Of a stretch of 64,000 nt of DNA, positions 9,398 to 17,256 are shown one piece after another (positions within the stretch are counted from its first letter, which is position 1; the number at the start of each line of letters is the position of its first letter). A program made the translations under genes and the position numbers. Source of the stretch: Candidatus Zhuqueibacterota bacterium (lineage in GTDB: Bacteria > Zhuqueibacterota > Zhuqueibacteria > Oceanimicrobiales > Oceanimicrobiaceae); assembly GCA_029262055.1 (NCBI GenBank), contig JAJDAD010000040.1, positions 23,264 through 87,263 on the forward strand. Direction: 5' to 3'. A model generated the notes under the pieces. It was not told where the DNA came from and ran no database searches. It was given only the letters and a program-made list of their open reading frames with translations.

Positions 9398-10075
9398 ATG
9401 TCCCTGCTGCGAGAACTCCAGACCCTCACCGAACGCACCTACGGGCACTCGAGCGGAGTTAATCTCGAAAAGTTCATTATTGGCGAAAAGCGATTTGTGC
9501 ATTTGTCGAGCTTCAGACATGCCGAGACCCGCGAACTATCCGATGCGGCAAGAGTCTTCTTTCGCCGGTCGGGCGAGAGTCTCTACATAGCGCTTTATTT
9601 TGCCAGTTCGATCATCGCCGATCTCGAAGCAAACGATCCCAGAAAAGGTCTCAACGAGAAGAACATCTGGCAGTTTATGGTTTTCATTGAGGAAATCAGC
9701 CACGGCGTTCATGGCGCGATCAAGTTTCTGGCCGGGCACAACGACATCAGGCACGAAGGCTTTGTACGCGACCTGGAACTGCAGGCGAAGATCGATACCT
9801 ACCAGGTCCTTAAGTTCTTTTTGGCATATTTCAATCCCTCCAACCGGTTGCAGGGGTTTGATCGCCTCTGGATCCGGCATCATCTTTTCGAACGGTCAAG
9901 CGCGGATTACGCGAGTGAAAACCTGAAAGCGAGGTATGGTGAAACAAATGGTCTGGGTGGGAAGTACACGCGTTTTCTCGATTGCATGTCGTCAAACGAG
10001 CGACTGCAGGAGATGCGCCGTTTCCGGCCGATGAGCTACGAGGCAAAGGCCAGTTACATCCGCATGTTGCCGTAA
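9398..10075 (+). CDS. unrecognised helical protein, second of a pair
   Basis: This 225-residue soluble helical protein has GAGGT upstream of its ATG and starts 2 bp after the preceding gene. The segment MVFIEEISHGVHGAIKFL carries an EExxHxxxH-like cluster that could bind a metal, followed by a charged helix (RHEGFVRDLELQAKID). No known family is recognised. It ends 2 bp from the convergent DUF5658-like gene. The pairing suggests that both products act together. The possible metal site is an inference from residue spacing only. Confidence 0.75.
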   Translation: MSLLRELQTLTERTYGHSSGVNLEKFIIGEKRFVHLSSFRHAETRELSDAARVFFRRSGESLYIALYFASSIIADLEANDPRKGLNEKNIWQFMVFIEEISHGVHGAIKFLAGHNDIRHEGFVRDLELQAKIDTYQVLKFFLAYFNPSNRLQGFDRLWIRHHLFERSSADYASENLKARYGETNGLGGKYTRFLDCMSSNERLQEMRRFRPMSYEAKASYIRMLP

Positions 10076-10077
10076 GA

Positions 10078-10587
10078 TTACTCCAGCTTCAAAAGCACGC
10101 CGATATTGTTGCCGACAACAATCCCGTAAACCAGGTTCAAGGCTCCGAGCGCGACAATGGCAGCGCCCCGGTTTTCCTTTTTTGCTTGCCGCAGTCCCCA
10201 GAGCACACCGAGCGTGAGCCCGCCTTTTATGGCGATTGCTGCGGCGCGGTTGTTAATGTAGCCGACGGCCAGTGGGTTTACTTCGCGCGCGCCGTGGTCG
10301 AGCCCGTAAAAAGTCGTGACCAGGTCGGCGGTGTTGAGCAGGGCATAGTTTACTTCGAGCGTGCGGTAGAGCCAGTCATTTCGGCGCAGGGCCAGAGGGT
10401 GCGGATCGTCTGTCCCGGTTTTTTTCTCACCGACGTCCGACTTTTTGAAGCGCAAAGCTGATGCGGCGCCGGCACTGCCAAAGTCAGCAAGAACGGCGCA
10501 ACAGAACAAGAGAGCTGCAAGAGCGATTCTACTGCCGGTGCGGAAGCTGTTTGCGGGTGCAAATCCGGGAATATCCATCCGATCCAT
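10078..10587 (-). CDS. DUF5658-like small membrane protein
   Basis: This 169-residue protein has an N-terminal hydrophobic segment (about 20-43) that may be a signal anchor. Three C-terminal hydrophobic helices follow, with the pattern LLNTADLVTTFYGLD then EVNPLA, characteristic of DUF5658-type proteins. The function of the family is unknown. Two starts are possible, ATG at 10587 or 10578. It converges with the preceding pair and stands alone on the minus strand. Confidence 0.68.
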   Translation of the reverse strand: MDRMDIPGFAPANSFRTGSRIALAALLFCCAVLADFGSAGAASALRFKKSDVGEKKTGTDDPHPLALRRNDWLYRTLEVNYALLNTADLVTTFYGLDHGAREVNPLAVGYINNRAAAIAIKGGLTLGVLWGLRQAKKENRGAAIVALGALNLVYGIVVGNNIGVLLKLE

Positions 10588-10687
10588 CCATGTCGTACTT
10601 ACCGTGTCTGGTAATAGGATCGGAAACAGTGCGAGGACGATTTAGGATGTGATCAATTTGCAACAAAGTGCGCCGGCCCGGCGCTGA

Positions 10688-10721
10688 GCACAAGCCGAAC
10701 CGCCCCGGGTTCGGCTTGTGC
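10688..10721. terminator. perfect 14-bp inverted repeat
   Basis: The arms GCACAAGCCGAACC (10688-10701) and their exact complement (10708-10721) flank a 6-nt loop. It lies just downstream of the VOC gene on the minus strand. A second short GC palindrome occurs at 10670-10684. No T-tract follows in either direction, so it is either a Rho-assisted terminator or an mRNA 3'-end stabiliser. Confidence 0.5.
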
Positions 10722-10745
10722 CAGTCATGCTATTCGGGATAGAAA

Positions 10746-11534
10746 TTACTCTGGTGTGGCTAACTTTATGATGGAAGAAACAGCTCCCTGGGCGTCCTGG
10801 ATGACAGAGAACCTCCCGACCTCCGGGATATCCGCGGGTGGCGCAATGATGGTCGCCCCAAGTGACTTTGCCTTTTCGGCGCTGGCATCACAGTCAGCGA
10901 CTGACCAGTAAACAACCCAGTTCGGTGGAACGTCGCCCCATTCGGCGGCGATCTGAAGCATACCGGCGTTCATGCGCTCCCCAACCATGAAAGTGGTGTA
11001 GACCATGTCGCCCATCTCCTGCTCTTGTGCAGTCCAGCCAAACAGTTTTGTATAAAACTCACTGGCGGCGCCTGTGTCTTTTGTCGCCAGCTCGTTCCAA
11101 CAAAACGAGCCGGGCTCATTCACCAGAGTCGCCCCGCAATGCGCGTTGGCCTGCCACACAGAGAATACGGCCCCGGTTGGATCCTGCAGGATTGCCATTC
11201 TGCCGGCATCGAAGACATCAAAAGGCGCCATGATGAGGTTTCCGCCGAGCGACTTTGCTTTGGCCGCGGTTTCGTCAGCACTGGCGACCGCGACGTAGGA
11301 GTTCCAGTGGGGCGGTATTCCCTGGGCCTGCTGCTCCTGGTTCATCTGGCACAGGGCGCCGAGGTTCTTACCGTCGCGCTGCAACATTGTGTAAACCATG
11401 TCAGGGCCGGCGGGGGAATCGGAATATGAACATCCGAGCAAGTCACAGTAGAATTTCTTTGCGGCTTCGCCGTCGGTTGTGACCAATTCCACCCAACAAA
11501 ATGTCCCGGGTGGGTATTGTGTTATTTCAGACAT
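10746..11534 (-). CDS. VOC (glyoxalase/bleomycin-resistance) family protein, two domains
   Basis: This 262-residue cytoplasmic protein has two VOC modules, at about residues 5-125 and 130-260. Each begins with a similar motif (GTFCWVELVT and GSFCWNELAT) and a FYCDLLG or FYTKLFG helix. Such proteins bind metal and small molecules; the substrate cannot be predicted. The start is ATG 11534, preceded by a near-perfect AAGGAGGT; the open frame upstream of it is not translated from a credible site. The gene follows an AraC regulator on the same strand after a gap of about 105 bp, which may control it. Confidence 0.87.
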   Translation of the reverse strand: MSEITQYPPGTFCWVELVTTDGEAAKKFYCDLLGCSYSDSPAGPDMVYTMLQRDGKNLGALCQMNQEQQAQGIPPHWNSYVAVASADETAAKAKSLGGNLIMAPFDVFDAGRMAILQDPTGAVFSVWQANAHCGATLVNEPGSFCWNELATKDTGAASEFYTKLFGWTAQEQEMGDMVYTTFMVGERMNAGMLQIAAEWGDVPPNWVVYWSVADCDASAEKAKSLGATIIAPPADIPEVGRFSVIQDAQGAVSSIIKLATPE

Positions 11535-11639
11535 GATACCTCCTTCTGCGGTTAGTGGTTGACAGATCCAAAGAGAGACACAGGCAAGGTTGCCCAAACC
11601 AGCAACCTGTGCTGCGCGTTAGAACCGCGGGGATGCAGA

Positions 11640-12554
11640 CTACTCCGCCAGCACTTTGCGCATGGCCCCCGGGTTCTGGTTGAATTGTCGCTTAAAGGCC
11701 CTGCTGAAAGCCGCCTCGGACAAGTAACCAACTTGTTCGGCGATCTCGATCAAAGGCAGTCGATGGATTCTGAGCAGCTCCTTTGCCCGATGCATCCGCC
11801 ATCTCGTGATGTATCTCATCGGAGTTTCGCCAACAAGTTCCCGAAAGCGAACAGTAAACGCGGAGCGAGACATTCCCACCAGGCCGGCAAGACTCTCCAG
11901 AGTCCAATTCTCCTGCGGTTTGGTGTGAATCAGTTTCAGCGACTTACTGATTTGTTCATCTTGCAACGCAGCCCAAAATGTGGTTTCGTTCGACTTGCGC
12001 AGGATGTAGGTCCGCAGGATTTGAACAAAAAGGATTTCGGCCAGACGATCGACAACAACTTCGGCGCCGGCACTCTGCGAACCTGTTTCCCTTATTATAA
12101 CATTCGTGGCCGCTTCCATCAAGCCAATATCGCTGCGATTCAGGTTGGAAATATGAATCATTTGCGGCAATGCTTTCACAAACGGATGATCGAAGTCACG
12201 GTCGAATTCGAAATGACCGCAGATCAAGGTAGCGCTCAGGACATCACCGGTAAAAATCGGTTTCTGATTCAGGACCGCTTCGACGACCTGCCTGCCCGGG
12301 ATCATTCTATTCTGTAGATTTTCAGCGATGCAATGTGGCTGGCCATATGGAAAAACCACAATATCCCCGGCTGTTAGAAAAAGCGGGTCAGCCAGTTCTG
12401 CAGTCTGCAACCAGCAGAATCCTCGCACAATCATATGGAATTGCGCGTAAGGTCCGGTATCGACTTGCATGCCCCAGGGAGTGTATAGATCCTTTTGGAA
12501 GTAGATACTACCGCGTAGCCTGATCATGCGGAGAATGTCACTAAGTGCATCCAT
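11640..12554 (-). CDS. AraC-family transcriptional regulator
   Basis: This 304-residue regulator has an N-terminal cupin-like ligand domain (cupin_6 type, about 1-190). Two helix-turn-helix motifs follow at about 205-300, ending with the classic AraC signature (EIAEQVGYLSEAAFSRAFKR). I prefer ATG 12554, giving MDALSDILRMIRLRG, a typical start for this subfamily, over a TTG three codons upstream. The effector is unknown. It could act on the downstream VOC gene or on the divergent YHS gene, because palindromes lie in the shared 5' gap. Confidence 0.88.
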   Translation of the reverse strand: MDALSDILRMIRLRGSIYFQKDLYTPWGMQVDTGPYAQFHMIVRGFCWLQTAELADPLFLTAGDIVVFPYGQPHCIAENLQNRMIPGRQVVEAVLNQKPIFTGDVLSATLICGHFEFDRDFDHPFVKALPQMIHISNLNRSDIGLMEAATNVIIRETGSQSAGAEVVVDRLAEILFVQILRTYILRKSNETTFWAALQDEQISKSLKLIHTKPQENWTLESLAGLVGMSRSAFTVRFRELVGETPMRYITRWRMHRAKELLRIHRLPLIEIAEQVGYLSEAAFSRAFKRQFNQNPGAMRKVLAE

Positions 12555-12583
12555 TGTCTTCAAAGTGTGTCACTGTTGGACGA

Positions 12584-12624
12584 TTAATCAATTATTGTGG
12601 ATTAACCAGCATTGTAAATACAAT
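12584..12624. promoter_or_regulatory. palindromes in the AraC/YHS divergent gap
   Basis: Two inverted repeats lie close together: TTAATC-N10-GATTAA (12584-12605) and the perfect ATTGTA-AA-TACAAT (12611-12624). The second is followed at once by TATAGAAT, a possible -10. They are candidate operators for AraC or another regulator. The binding protein is unknown. Confidence 0.35.
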
Positions 12625-12710
12625 ATAGAATACTTAATCTTTTTGCATCAATCAAGTTCTTATTTCTCATCTGTTCAGTAGATACTGAGCACAGCCGGAA
12701 AGGAAGGAAA

Positions 12711-13181
12711 ATGAGCATCAAACAATGTTTCACTCTTGTAGCCCTGTGTTGGATGGTCGTTGCTGATGCGGGTCTTGCTGGCGGCAAGCCTCATGTAAAC
12801 GCGGACAATGTGGCTGTCGGCGGCCATGACCTTGTTGCGTACTTTAGTCAGAATGCCGCTGTGCGCGGCAGCCAGAACTTTGAGGCCACCATCGCTGGCG
12901 TGAAGTACTGGTTTGCCAGCGCGGACAACCAGAAAAAGTTCGAAAGCAATCCGGCAGGTTTTCTACCGCAGTACGGTGGTTGGTGTGCTTTTGCGATGGG
13001 TATGAACAAAGGCACTGTGCCCAGCGATCCAAAGACATTCAAGTTTTATAATGGCAAACTGTATCTCTTCTTCAATGACTACTACCAGGGGACTCCGGTC
13101 AATACCATTGTGCCCTGGAACGCCGCCGAGGCCAGTCTCAAAGCCAAAGCAGATGTGAACTGGAGCAAAATGAAGAGTTAG
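12711..13181 (+). CDS. YHS domain-containing exported protein
   Basis: This 156-residue protein has a signal peptide (about 1-24) and a YHS-type domain. The domain includes GGHDLVAYFSQ, GVKYWFASADNQKKF and YGGWCAFAMGMN. The family is often found in exported proteins linked to metals or redox, but its activity is undefined. The ATG at 12711 follows GGAAAGGAAGG. It stands alone, divergent from the AraC gene, and ends at a convergent hairpin. Confidence 0.85.
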   Translation: MSIKQCFTLVALCWMVVADAGLAGGKPHVNADNVAVGGHDLVAYFSQNAAVRGSQNFEATIAGVKYWFASADNQKKFESNPAGFLPQYGGWCAFAMGMNKGTVPSDPKTFKFYNGKLYLFFNDYYQGTPVNTIVPWNAAEASLKAKADVNWSKMKS

Positions 13182-13196
13182 GGCGCGTGCACCATG

Positions 13197-13236
13197 CTCG
13201 CCTGCACCGGGCAAATCGTGCGGGCGAGCAGGCCTT
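13197..13236. terminator. terminator hairpin between convergent genes
   Basis: The arm CTCGCCTGCAC (13197-13207) pairs with GTGCGGGCGAG (13218-13228) with one G-U pair, and a TTTT run follows at 13233-13236. It sits between the ends of the YHS and FMN-reductase genes and best serves the plus strand. Confidence 0.5.
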
Positions 13237-13244
13237 TTGCGCTA

Positions 13245-13844
13245 TTATTTTTCTTGCCGGACCATTTCTTCCAATGCCATCCTCGGGCAGACACTTCCTT
13301 TGATGTAGTCGATAAGGTTAGTCGCCAGTCCTCGCAGTCTTTTCTCGATCCGTTCGTCGGTACACCTGCCATCATGGTCAAAAACAGCCTGGACATTTGC
13401 AACTGAGACCGGGCCGGGTAGCACGATCGCTCCGATGTGAGAGCAGACACCGCGCAGGTGTTCGAGGGATTTGATGGCGCCGATAGCGCCTGCTGCCACG
13501 CCCAGTAGGGCCACCGGCTTACCGGAAACTAGGGACGGGAATCCCAAATTCTCTATGGCAAGCTTAGTTGCAGCGCTAAAACTGCCATGGTACTCGGGAG
13601 TTGCAAAGATGATACCGGTCGCTTGTGCGACGGTCTCTTTGAAGGCTACAATCTTTTCTGATTCCGTACCAAGCCCTGGCATTGATAGCTGCAACTCTTT
13701 CAGATCGATGAGATCCAGGCCAATGTCACTGTGCTTGCCTATCTCATCTGCGACCAAAGCCACTGCTTTGTCCGTAAAATTCCCGGGTCGGACACTTCCC
13801 GGAATAACCGCGATCCTGATTCCTGCCTTCCTACTCTCCGGCAT
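13245..13844 (-). CDS. NADPH-dependent FMN reductase family protein
   Basis: This 199-residue flavodoxin-fold protein is of the NADPH-dependent FMN reductase/azoreductase type. It shows the phosphate-binding loop GSVRPGNFT near the N-terminus, TPEYHGSFSAATKLAIENL and a glycine-rich GVAAGAIGAIKSLEHLR. It is likely a cytoplasmic NAD(P)H:quinone or flavin reductase. The ATG at 13844 follows GGAGG. It is a single gene, convergent with YHS and divergent from the sdpR-like gene. The physiological acceptor is unknown. Confidence 0.88.
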   Translation of the reverse strand: MPESRKAGIRIAVIPGSVRPGNFTDKAVALVADEIGKHSDIGLDLIDLKELQLSMPGLGTESEKIVAFKETVAQATGIIFATPEYHGSFSAATKLAIENLGFPSLVSGKPVALLGVAAGAIGAIKSLEHLRGVCSHIGAIVLPGPVSVANVQAVFDHDGRCTDERIEKRLRGLATNLIDYIKGSVCPRMALEEMVRQEK

Positions 13845-13929
13845 CGATGACCTCCAACATTAGTTAGCAGCCGGGCATAGCACCGCATGCTGTTAGACTC
13901 AAATTGTTGAGGTGAAGTTTAAATATTCA

Positions 13930-13977
13930 TTGACAAAAAGCAAGTCGATTCTTATATTTAGATGTTTGGCTAAATAT
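13930..13977 (+). promoter_or_regulatory. promoter and operator of the sdpR-sdpI operon
   Basis: TTGACA (13930-13935), a 17-bp spacer and TATATT (13953-13958) form a near-consensus promoter. An inverted repeat, ATATTTA-N10-TAAATAT (13954-13977), overlaps the -10, where an ArsR/SdpR-type repressor would block initiation. Autorepression by the first gene is the natural reading. Confidence 0.62.
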
Positions 13978-14012
13978 GCAATAATTAGATCCGCCACAAA
14001 CGGCCGGTCAGA

Positions 14013-14285
14013 ATGAATCTCGTCTATAAAGCACTTTCGGACCCGACCAGAAGAAAAATTCTGGCACTACTGCGCGGCAGAGCCATGACGGCAGGGGAGA
14101 TTGCGAAGCATTTTGAGGTGACCAAGCCGACGCTGTCCAGACATTTTGCGGTGCTGCGCGAGGCAGATTTGATTCACGGTGACAAACGCGGCACCGTAAT
14201 TACATATCACCTGCACGTAACTGTTCTTGAGGAAGCGCTGTCGTCCTTGATAGATCTTTTTCAAATGAAAGGAGGGGTAAAATGA
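14013..14285 (+). CDS. sdpR: ArsR-family (SdpR-like) autorepressor
   Basis: This 90-residue winged-helix protein begins MNLVYKALSDPTRRKILALL and has the recognition segment EVTKPTLSRHFAVLREADLI. There are no metal-binding cysteines, so it is not a classical ArsR metal sensor. SdpR-type repressors are sequestered at the membrane by SdpI, which is encoded next with a 4-bp ATGA overlap. Its promoter carries an overlapping inverted repeat. Assignment to the SdpR subgroup rests on the pair context as well as the sequence. Confidence 0.85.
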   Translation: MNLVYKALSDPTRRKILALLRGRAMTAGEIAKHFEVTKPTLSRHFAVLREADLIHGDKRGTVITYHLHVTVLEEALSSLIDLFQMKGGVK

Positions 14286-14974
14286 GTGGTGCAAGAGAAC
14301 ACCTGCATAGGTTTAAGTCACCCCTGGTGGTTAACACAGCCCTGCTCCTGACAATTGTCCTTTCCTCTGCCTGGGCCTGGAGCCAGTTGCCGCCGGATGC
14401 GAAAGTTCCGATACACTGGAACGCAAGCGGGCAAGTAGATGGTTATGGCAGCAAGTTGCAGGCCCTGGGTATGATGCCTGTTGTTCTGGCCGGTGTGTCC
14501 GGGCTGTTCCTGGTGCTGCCACTGTTGGAGCCGCGCAAGCAGAATCTTCTCAACTCCAGCAAGGCCTACAATGCCATCTGGATTTCCCTGGGCCTGATGT
14601 TGACTCTGGTTCATTTTGCCGTGGTGGCGAATGCCCTGGGAATCCCGGTTAAGGTCCATGCCATCAGTATGGCCCTGCTCGGGCTTATGTTGGTCGTCAT
14701 GGGCAATTATATCAGCAAGGTTCGCAGCAATTTCTTCCTGGGGATTCGAACGCCCTGGACGCTTTCAAGTGACCTTGCATGGGCAAAAACCCACAGACTG
14801 GGAGGAAGACTTTTCTTGCTGCTCGGGATCGGCTGTACACTGATGGCAATGGTGAACGCTGCTATCGCAACTGCAGCCGTGACCGCCGGAGCAGTAATTG
14901 TGACCGGGAGCACTATCGGCTATTCCTACCTTTTCTGGAGTAATGACCCGAAAAGACAGACCGCCAGTGGTTAG
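14282..14974 (+). CDS. sdpI: SdpI-family membrane protein
   Basis: This 230-residue protein has about six transmembrane helices. It contains the DUF1648-like segment WSQLPPDAKVPIHWNASGQ and the SdpI C-terminal motif NFFLGIRTPWTLSSDLAWAK. In Bacillus, SdpI is the immunity protein against the SdpC toxin and the signal partner of SdpR; homologues are widespread without the toxin. An excellent AAAGGAGGGG lies in the end of sdpR. No sdpABC genes are seen here, so the ligand is unknown. Confidence 0.87.
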   Translation: MSGAREHLHRFKSPLVVNTALLLTIVLSSAWAWSQLPPDAKVPIHWNASGQVDGYGSKLQALGMMPVVLAGVSGLFLVLPLLEPRKQNLLNSSKAYNAIWISLGLMLTLVHFAVVANALGIPVKVHAISMALLGLMLVVMGNYISKVRSNFFLGIRTPWTLSSDLAWAKTHRLGGRLFLLLGIGCTLMAMVNAAIATAAVTAGAVIVTGSTIGYSYLFWSNDPKRQTASG

Positions 14975-15986
14975 CCTGGGAACGCCTCTTCAATTTACGC
15001 CGCACCCACTTGTGCGTGGGGGCGACCTGCAGACCGTGGTCGGGTACTACATGCCCGCCCATAGTCGGCTGAGGTCGCCGAGACTGCACACTGTGTCGTG
15101 CGCGGACGGAGATGCGTTGGTCATTTGCGAGAATGCAGGCATGCGCAAAGCCCCCTTCAAGAAGATCCTACTCATGATGCACGGTCTGGGGGGACATGCG
15201 GATTCGCCTTACATGCTTCGCATCGCGACTATTTTCGTCGAGCGCGGGTGGACGGTCTTCCGGATGAACCATCGCGGCAGCGGCGCCGGCCGGGGCAAGG
15301 CGCGCAATACCTACCATTCGGGGAAAAGTGAAGACATCAGCAGGGTTCTGGCAGAGATTGTGAATTTGTACCCTGAGACCCCGATTGTGGCAACAGGGTT
15401 TTCTTTGAGCGGCAATGCCGTGTTGAAGCTATTGGGTGAGGGGAAAGATCCGGTTCCCACGAACCTGCGCGGGGCCGTCGCGGTTTCGGCGCCCATCGAT
15501 CTGTCAAGTTGCGCGCGTACAATGGAGAGTCCGCGCTGCCGACTCTACGACCGCAGGTTCGTACGGCTTCTCAAGGAAGCGATTGTGGAACGTCGTGCAG
15601 ACTTTCGGGATTTTCCGGAATTTAACCTGCCGGGTATCAGCTCTGTGCGCGACTTCGATGAAGTCTGCACCGCGCCGCTGCACGGTTTTTCCGATGCTGA
15701 GGACTACTATGCCCAATCCAGCGCGCGGCAATTTCTGGAGAAAATCACCACACCGGCCGCGCTGATCGCCAGCAGAGATGATCCGTTTATGGCCCGGGGT
15801 ACCTACGAGGCGTTACCTGAGAACCGCTTGCTTGCGTACCAAATCGAATGCAGCGGGGGACACATGGGCTTTGTGTCTGCCCGCAAGACGCCGCTCGGGA
15901 CCCGGCGCTGGCTTGACTATGCCGTCCTGACCTACGCAGAGGGATTTCTGAAGAGTGAGCCGGCGCGGGCTTATTTGAGATCTTGA
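14943..15986 (+). CDS. YheT-like alpha/beta hydrolase
   Basis: This 347-residue alpha/beta hydrolase has MMHGLGGHADSPYM (oxyanion loop), the nucleophile elbow GFSLSG with S154, an aspartate in SRDDPFM and the histidine in SGGHMGF. The N-terminal FTPHPLVRGGDLQTVVG is typical of the YheT family. The natural substrate of the family is unknown; it is probably an esterase. Its start overlaps sdpI by 32 bp, with GGAG before the ATG, so it is the third gene of the operon. Confidence 0.87.
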   Translation: MTRKDRPPVVSLGTPLQFTPHPLVRGGDLQTVVGYYMPAHSRLRSPRLHTVSCADGDALVICENAGMRKAPFKKILLMMHGLGGHADSPYMLRIATIFVERGWTVFRMNHRGSGAGRGKARNTYHSGKSEDISRVLAEIVNLYPETPIVATGFSLSGNAVLKLLGEGKDPVPTNLRGAVAVSAPIDLSSCARTMESPRCRLYDRRFVRLLKEAIVERRADFRDFPEFNLPGISSVRDFDEVCTAPLHGFSDAEDYYAQSSARQFLEKITTPAALIASRDDPFMARGTYEALPENRLLAYQIECSGGHMGFVSARKTPLGTRRWLDYAVLTYAEGFLKSEPARAYLRS

Positions 15987-16028
15987 GCGCTCACGTTCGA
16001 TGTTTGGCAGCGGAGGTGTTTTCCGGCT

Positions 16029-16232
16029 CTATGACATGATCCTGACATGAATCGCTTTGTCGCCCTTCATGTCCCGCTTGAGGTCGAACCCGACCCTCTG
16101 CCCTTCGCGCAGACCGTTTTTGACCGTGATGTGCAGGTCACTGACGTGAACAAAGAGTTCATCATCGTCGTCCGACAGAATAAAACCGAAGCCCTTACCG
16201 GGATTCCACATTTTTACTGTGCCATAAATCAT
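16029..16232 (-). CDS. cold-shock-domain protein
   Basis: This 67-residue single cold-shock-domain protein carries the RNP1-like motif KGFGFI and the RNP2-like ELFVHVSDL. It binds single-stranded RNA or DNA as a chaperone. I place the start at ATG 16232 because AGGA is 7 nt upstream and the product then has the usual CspA length; the longer frame adds an unrelated N-terminus. The W of the usual VKWFN motif is displaced (VKMWNPGKGFGF). It is a single gene, convergent with the YheT-like gene. Confidence 0.9.
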   Translation of the reverse strand: MIYGTVKMWNPGKGFGFILSDDDDELFVHVSDLHITVKNGLREGQRVGFDLKRDMKGDKAIHVRIMS

Positions 16233-16314
16233 GGTCGTCCTCATATTGTGCAAAGCAATCTTAAAACAACCTGCGCTAATAATCAAGGTGAATGCTCCTG
16301 CAAGCGGTTTTTTG

Positions 16315-16343
16315 TTGACATTTCTTTGAGGGTCACCTACATT
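16315..16343 (+). promoter_or_regulatory. promoter of sodC
   Basis: TTGACA (16315-16320), 17 bp, then TACATT (16338-16343), 60 bp upstream of the sodC start. It overlaps the 5' region of the divergent cold-shock gene. Confidence 0.6.
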
Positions 16344-16403
16344 CACGACGCTTTTGGAGGCGAACGACTTTAGAAGAAACCCACTTGGAAGGAGGATTAA
16401 GGT

Positions 16404-16961
16404 ATGAAAAAAACGCTAACGGAATTCTGTTGGGTCTTGTTTGCCCTGAGTTTTGCAGCAATCCTGGGCTGCGCACAACAAGATACCACGGACAAAGAAG
16501 AGGGTATGGCTGCAGTTAGAAAAGCAGTTTCTGAAATGACCGCAACTACCGGCAACAATGCGAGCGGTACCGTGACCTTTACTGAAGTGGAGGGCGGCAT
16601 ACGGGTTGAAGCCAGCTTTACGGGAGTGGCAGAAGGGGAGCACGGTTTCCATATTCATGAAACGGGCGATTGCAGCAGTGGCGACGGCAAATCCGCCGGT
16701 GGTCACTGGAACCCGGCAGGAAACCCGCACGCTGGTCCATCCGGCGAAATGCGCCACGTTGGCGACCTCGGCAACATCAGCGCTAATGCCGCGGGCGATG
16801 CCGTGACCGATTTTGTCGATCCGGTCCTCACATTCGATGGTCCTAACTCAATTCTCGGCAAAGGGGTTATTCTGCATGCGAATATGGATGACCTGTCATC
16901 ACAACCGACCGGGGCTGCCGGTGCGCGGATTTCATGCGGCGTGATTGAGTCGGTAGAATAG
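16404..16961 (+). CDS. sodC: Cu-Zn superoxide dismutase lipoprotein
   Basis: This 185-residue lipoprotein has a signal sequence ending in the lipobox LGC (C23). All expected ligands are present: H83, H85, H101 and H158 for copper, and H101, H109, H118 and D121 for zinc. The C90-C178 disulfide and the active-site R175 are also there. It dismutates superoxide in the periplasm. GGAAGGAGG precedes the ATG. It is a single gene with its own promoter and a strong terminator, suiting an aerobic cell with two oxidases. Confidence 0.94.
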   Translation: MKKTLTEFCWVLFALSFAAILGCAQQDTTDKEEGMAAVRKAVSEMTATTGNNASGTVTFTEVEGGIRVEASFTGVAEGEHGFHIHETGDCSSGDGKSAGGHWNPAGNPHAGPSGEMRHVGDLGNISANAAGDAVTDFVDPVLTFDGPNSILGKGVILHANMDDLSSQPTGAAGARISCGVIESVE

Positions 16962-17075
16962 CGCGATGCCCTGTGGCGACCCGGGATGGTTTTCTGCCGA
17001 ATGAGATTCGAAGCAGGCACCGCCCATTTCCGTGCCTGTGTACCAGTCGTCTAAAATCAAACAGACCTGACTAGC

Positions 17076-17108
17076 AAAAGGTTGCGGGACTTGCCCGCAA
17101 CCTTTTTT
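17076..17108 (+). terminator. Rho-independent terminator of sodC
   Basis: Stem AAAAGGTTGCGGG (17076-17088), loop ACTTG, complementary arm 17094-17106, running into a TTTTTT tract (17103-17108). It is a textbook intrinsic terminator about 115 bp after sodC. Confidence 0.85.
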
Positions 17109-17256
17109 GCTTCCGGTGAGCTTCAAAGTCAGGCCTTTGCGACCTCCTGGCCTTCCAATGAGGGTATTTCCGGACAATTCACGTGACACTCAAGACGTTT
17201 TTTGTCAAGCCGATAAATTGAATAGATGATGATGAGTACCAGCCGGGCATATAACC

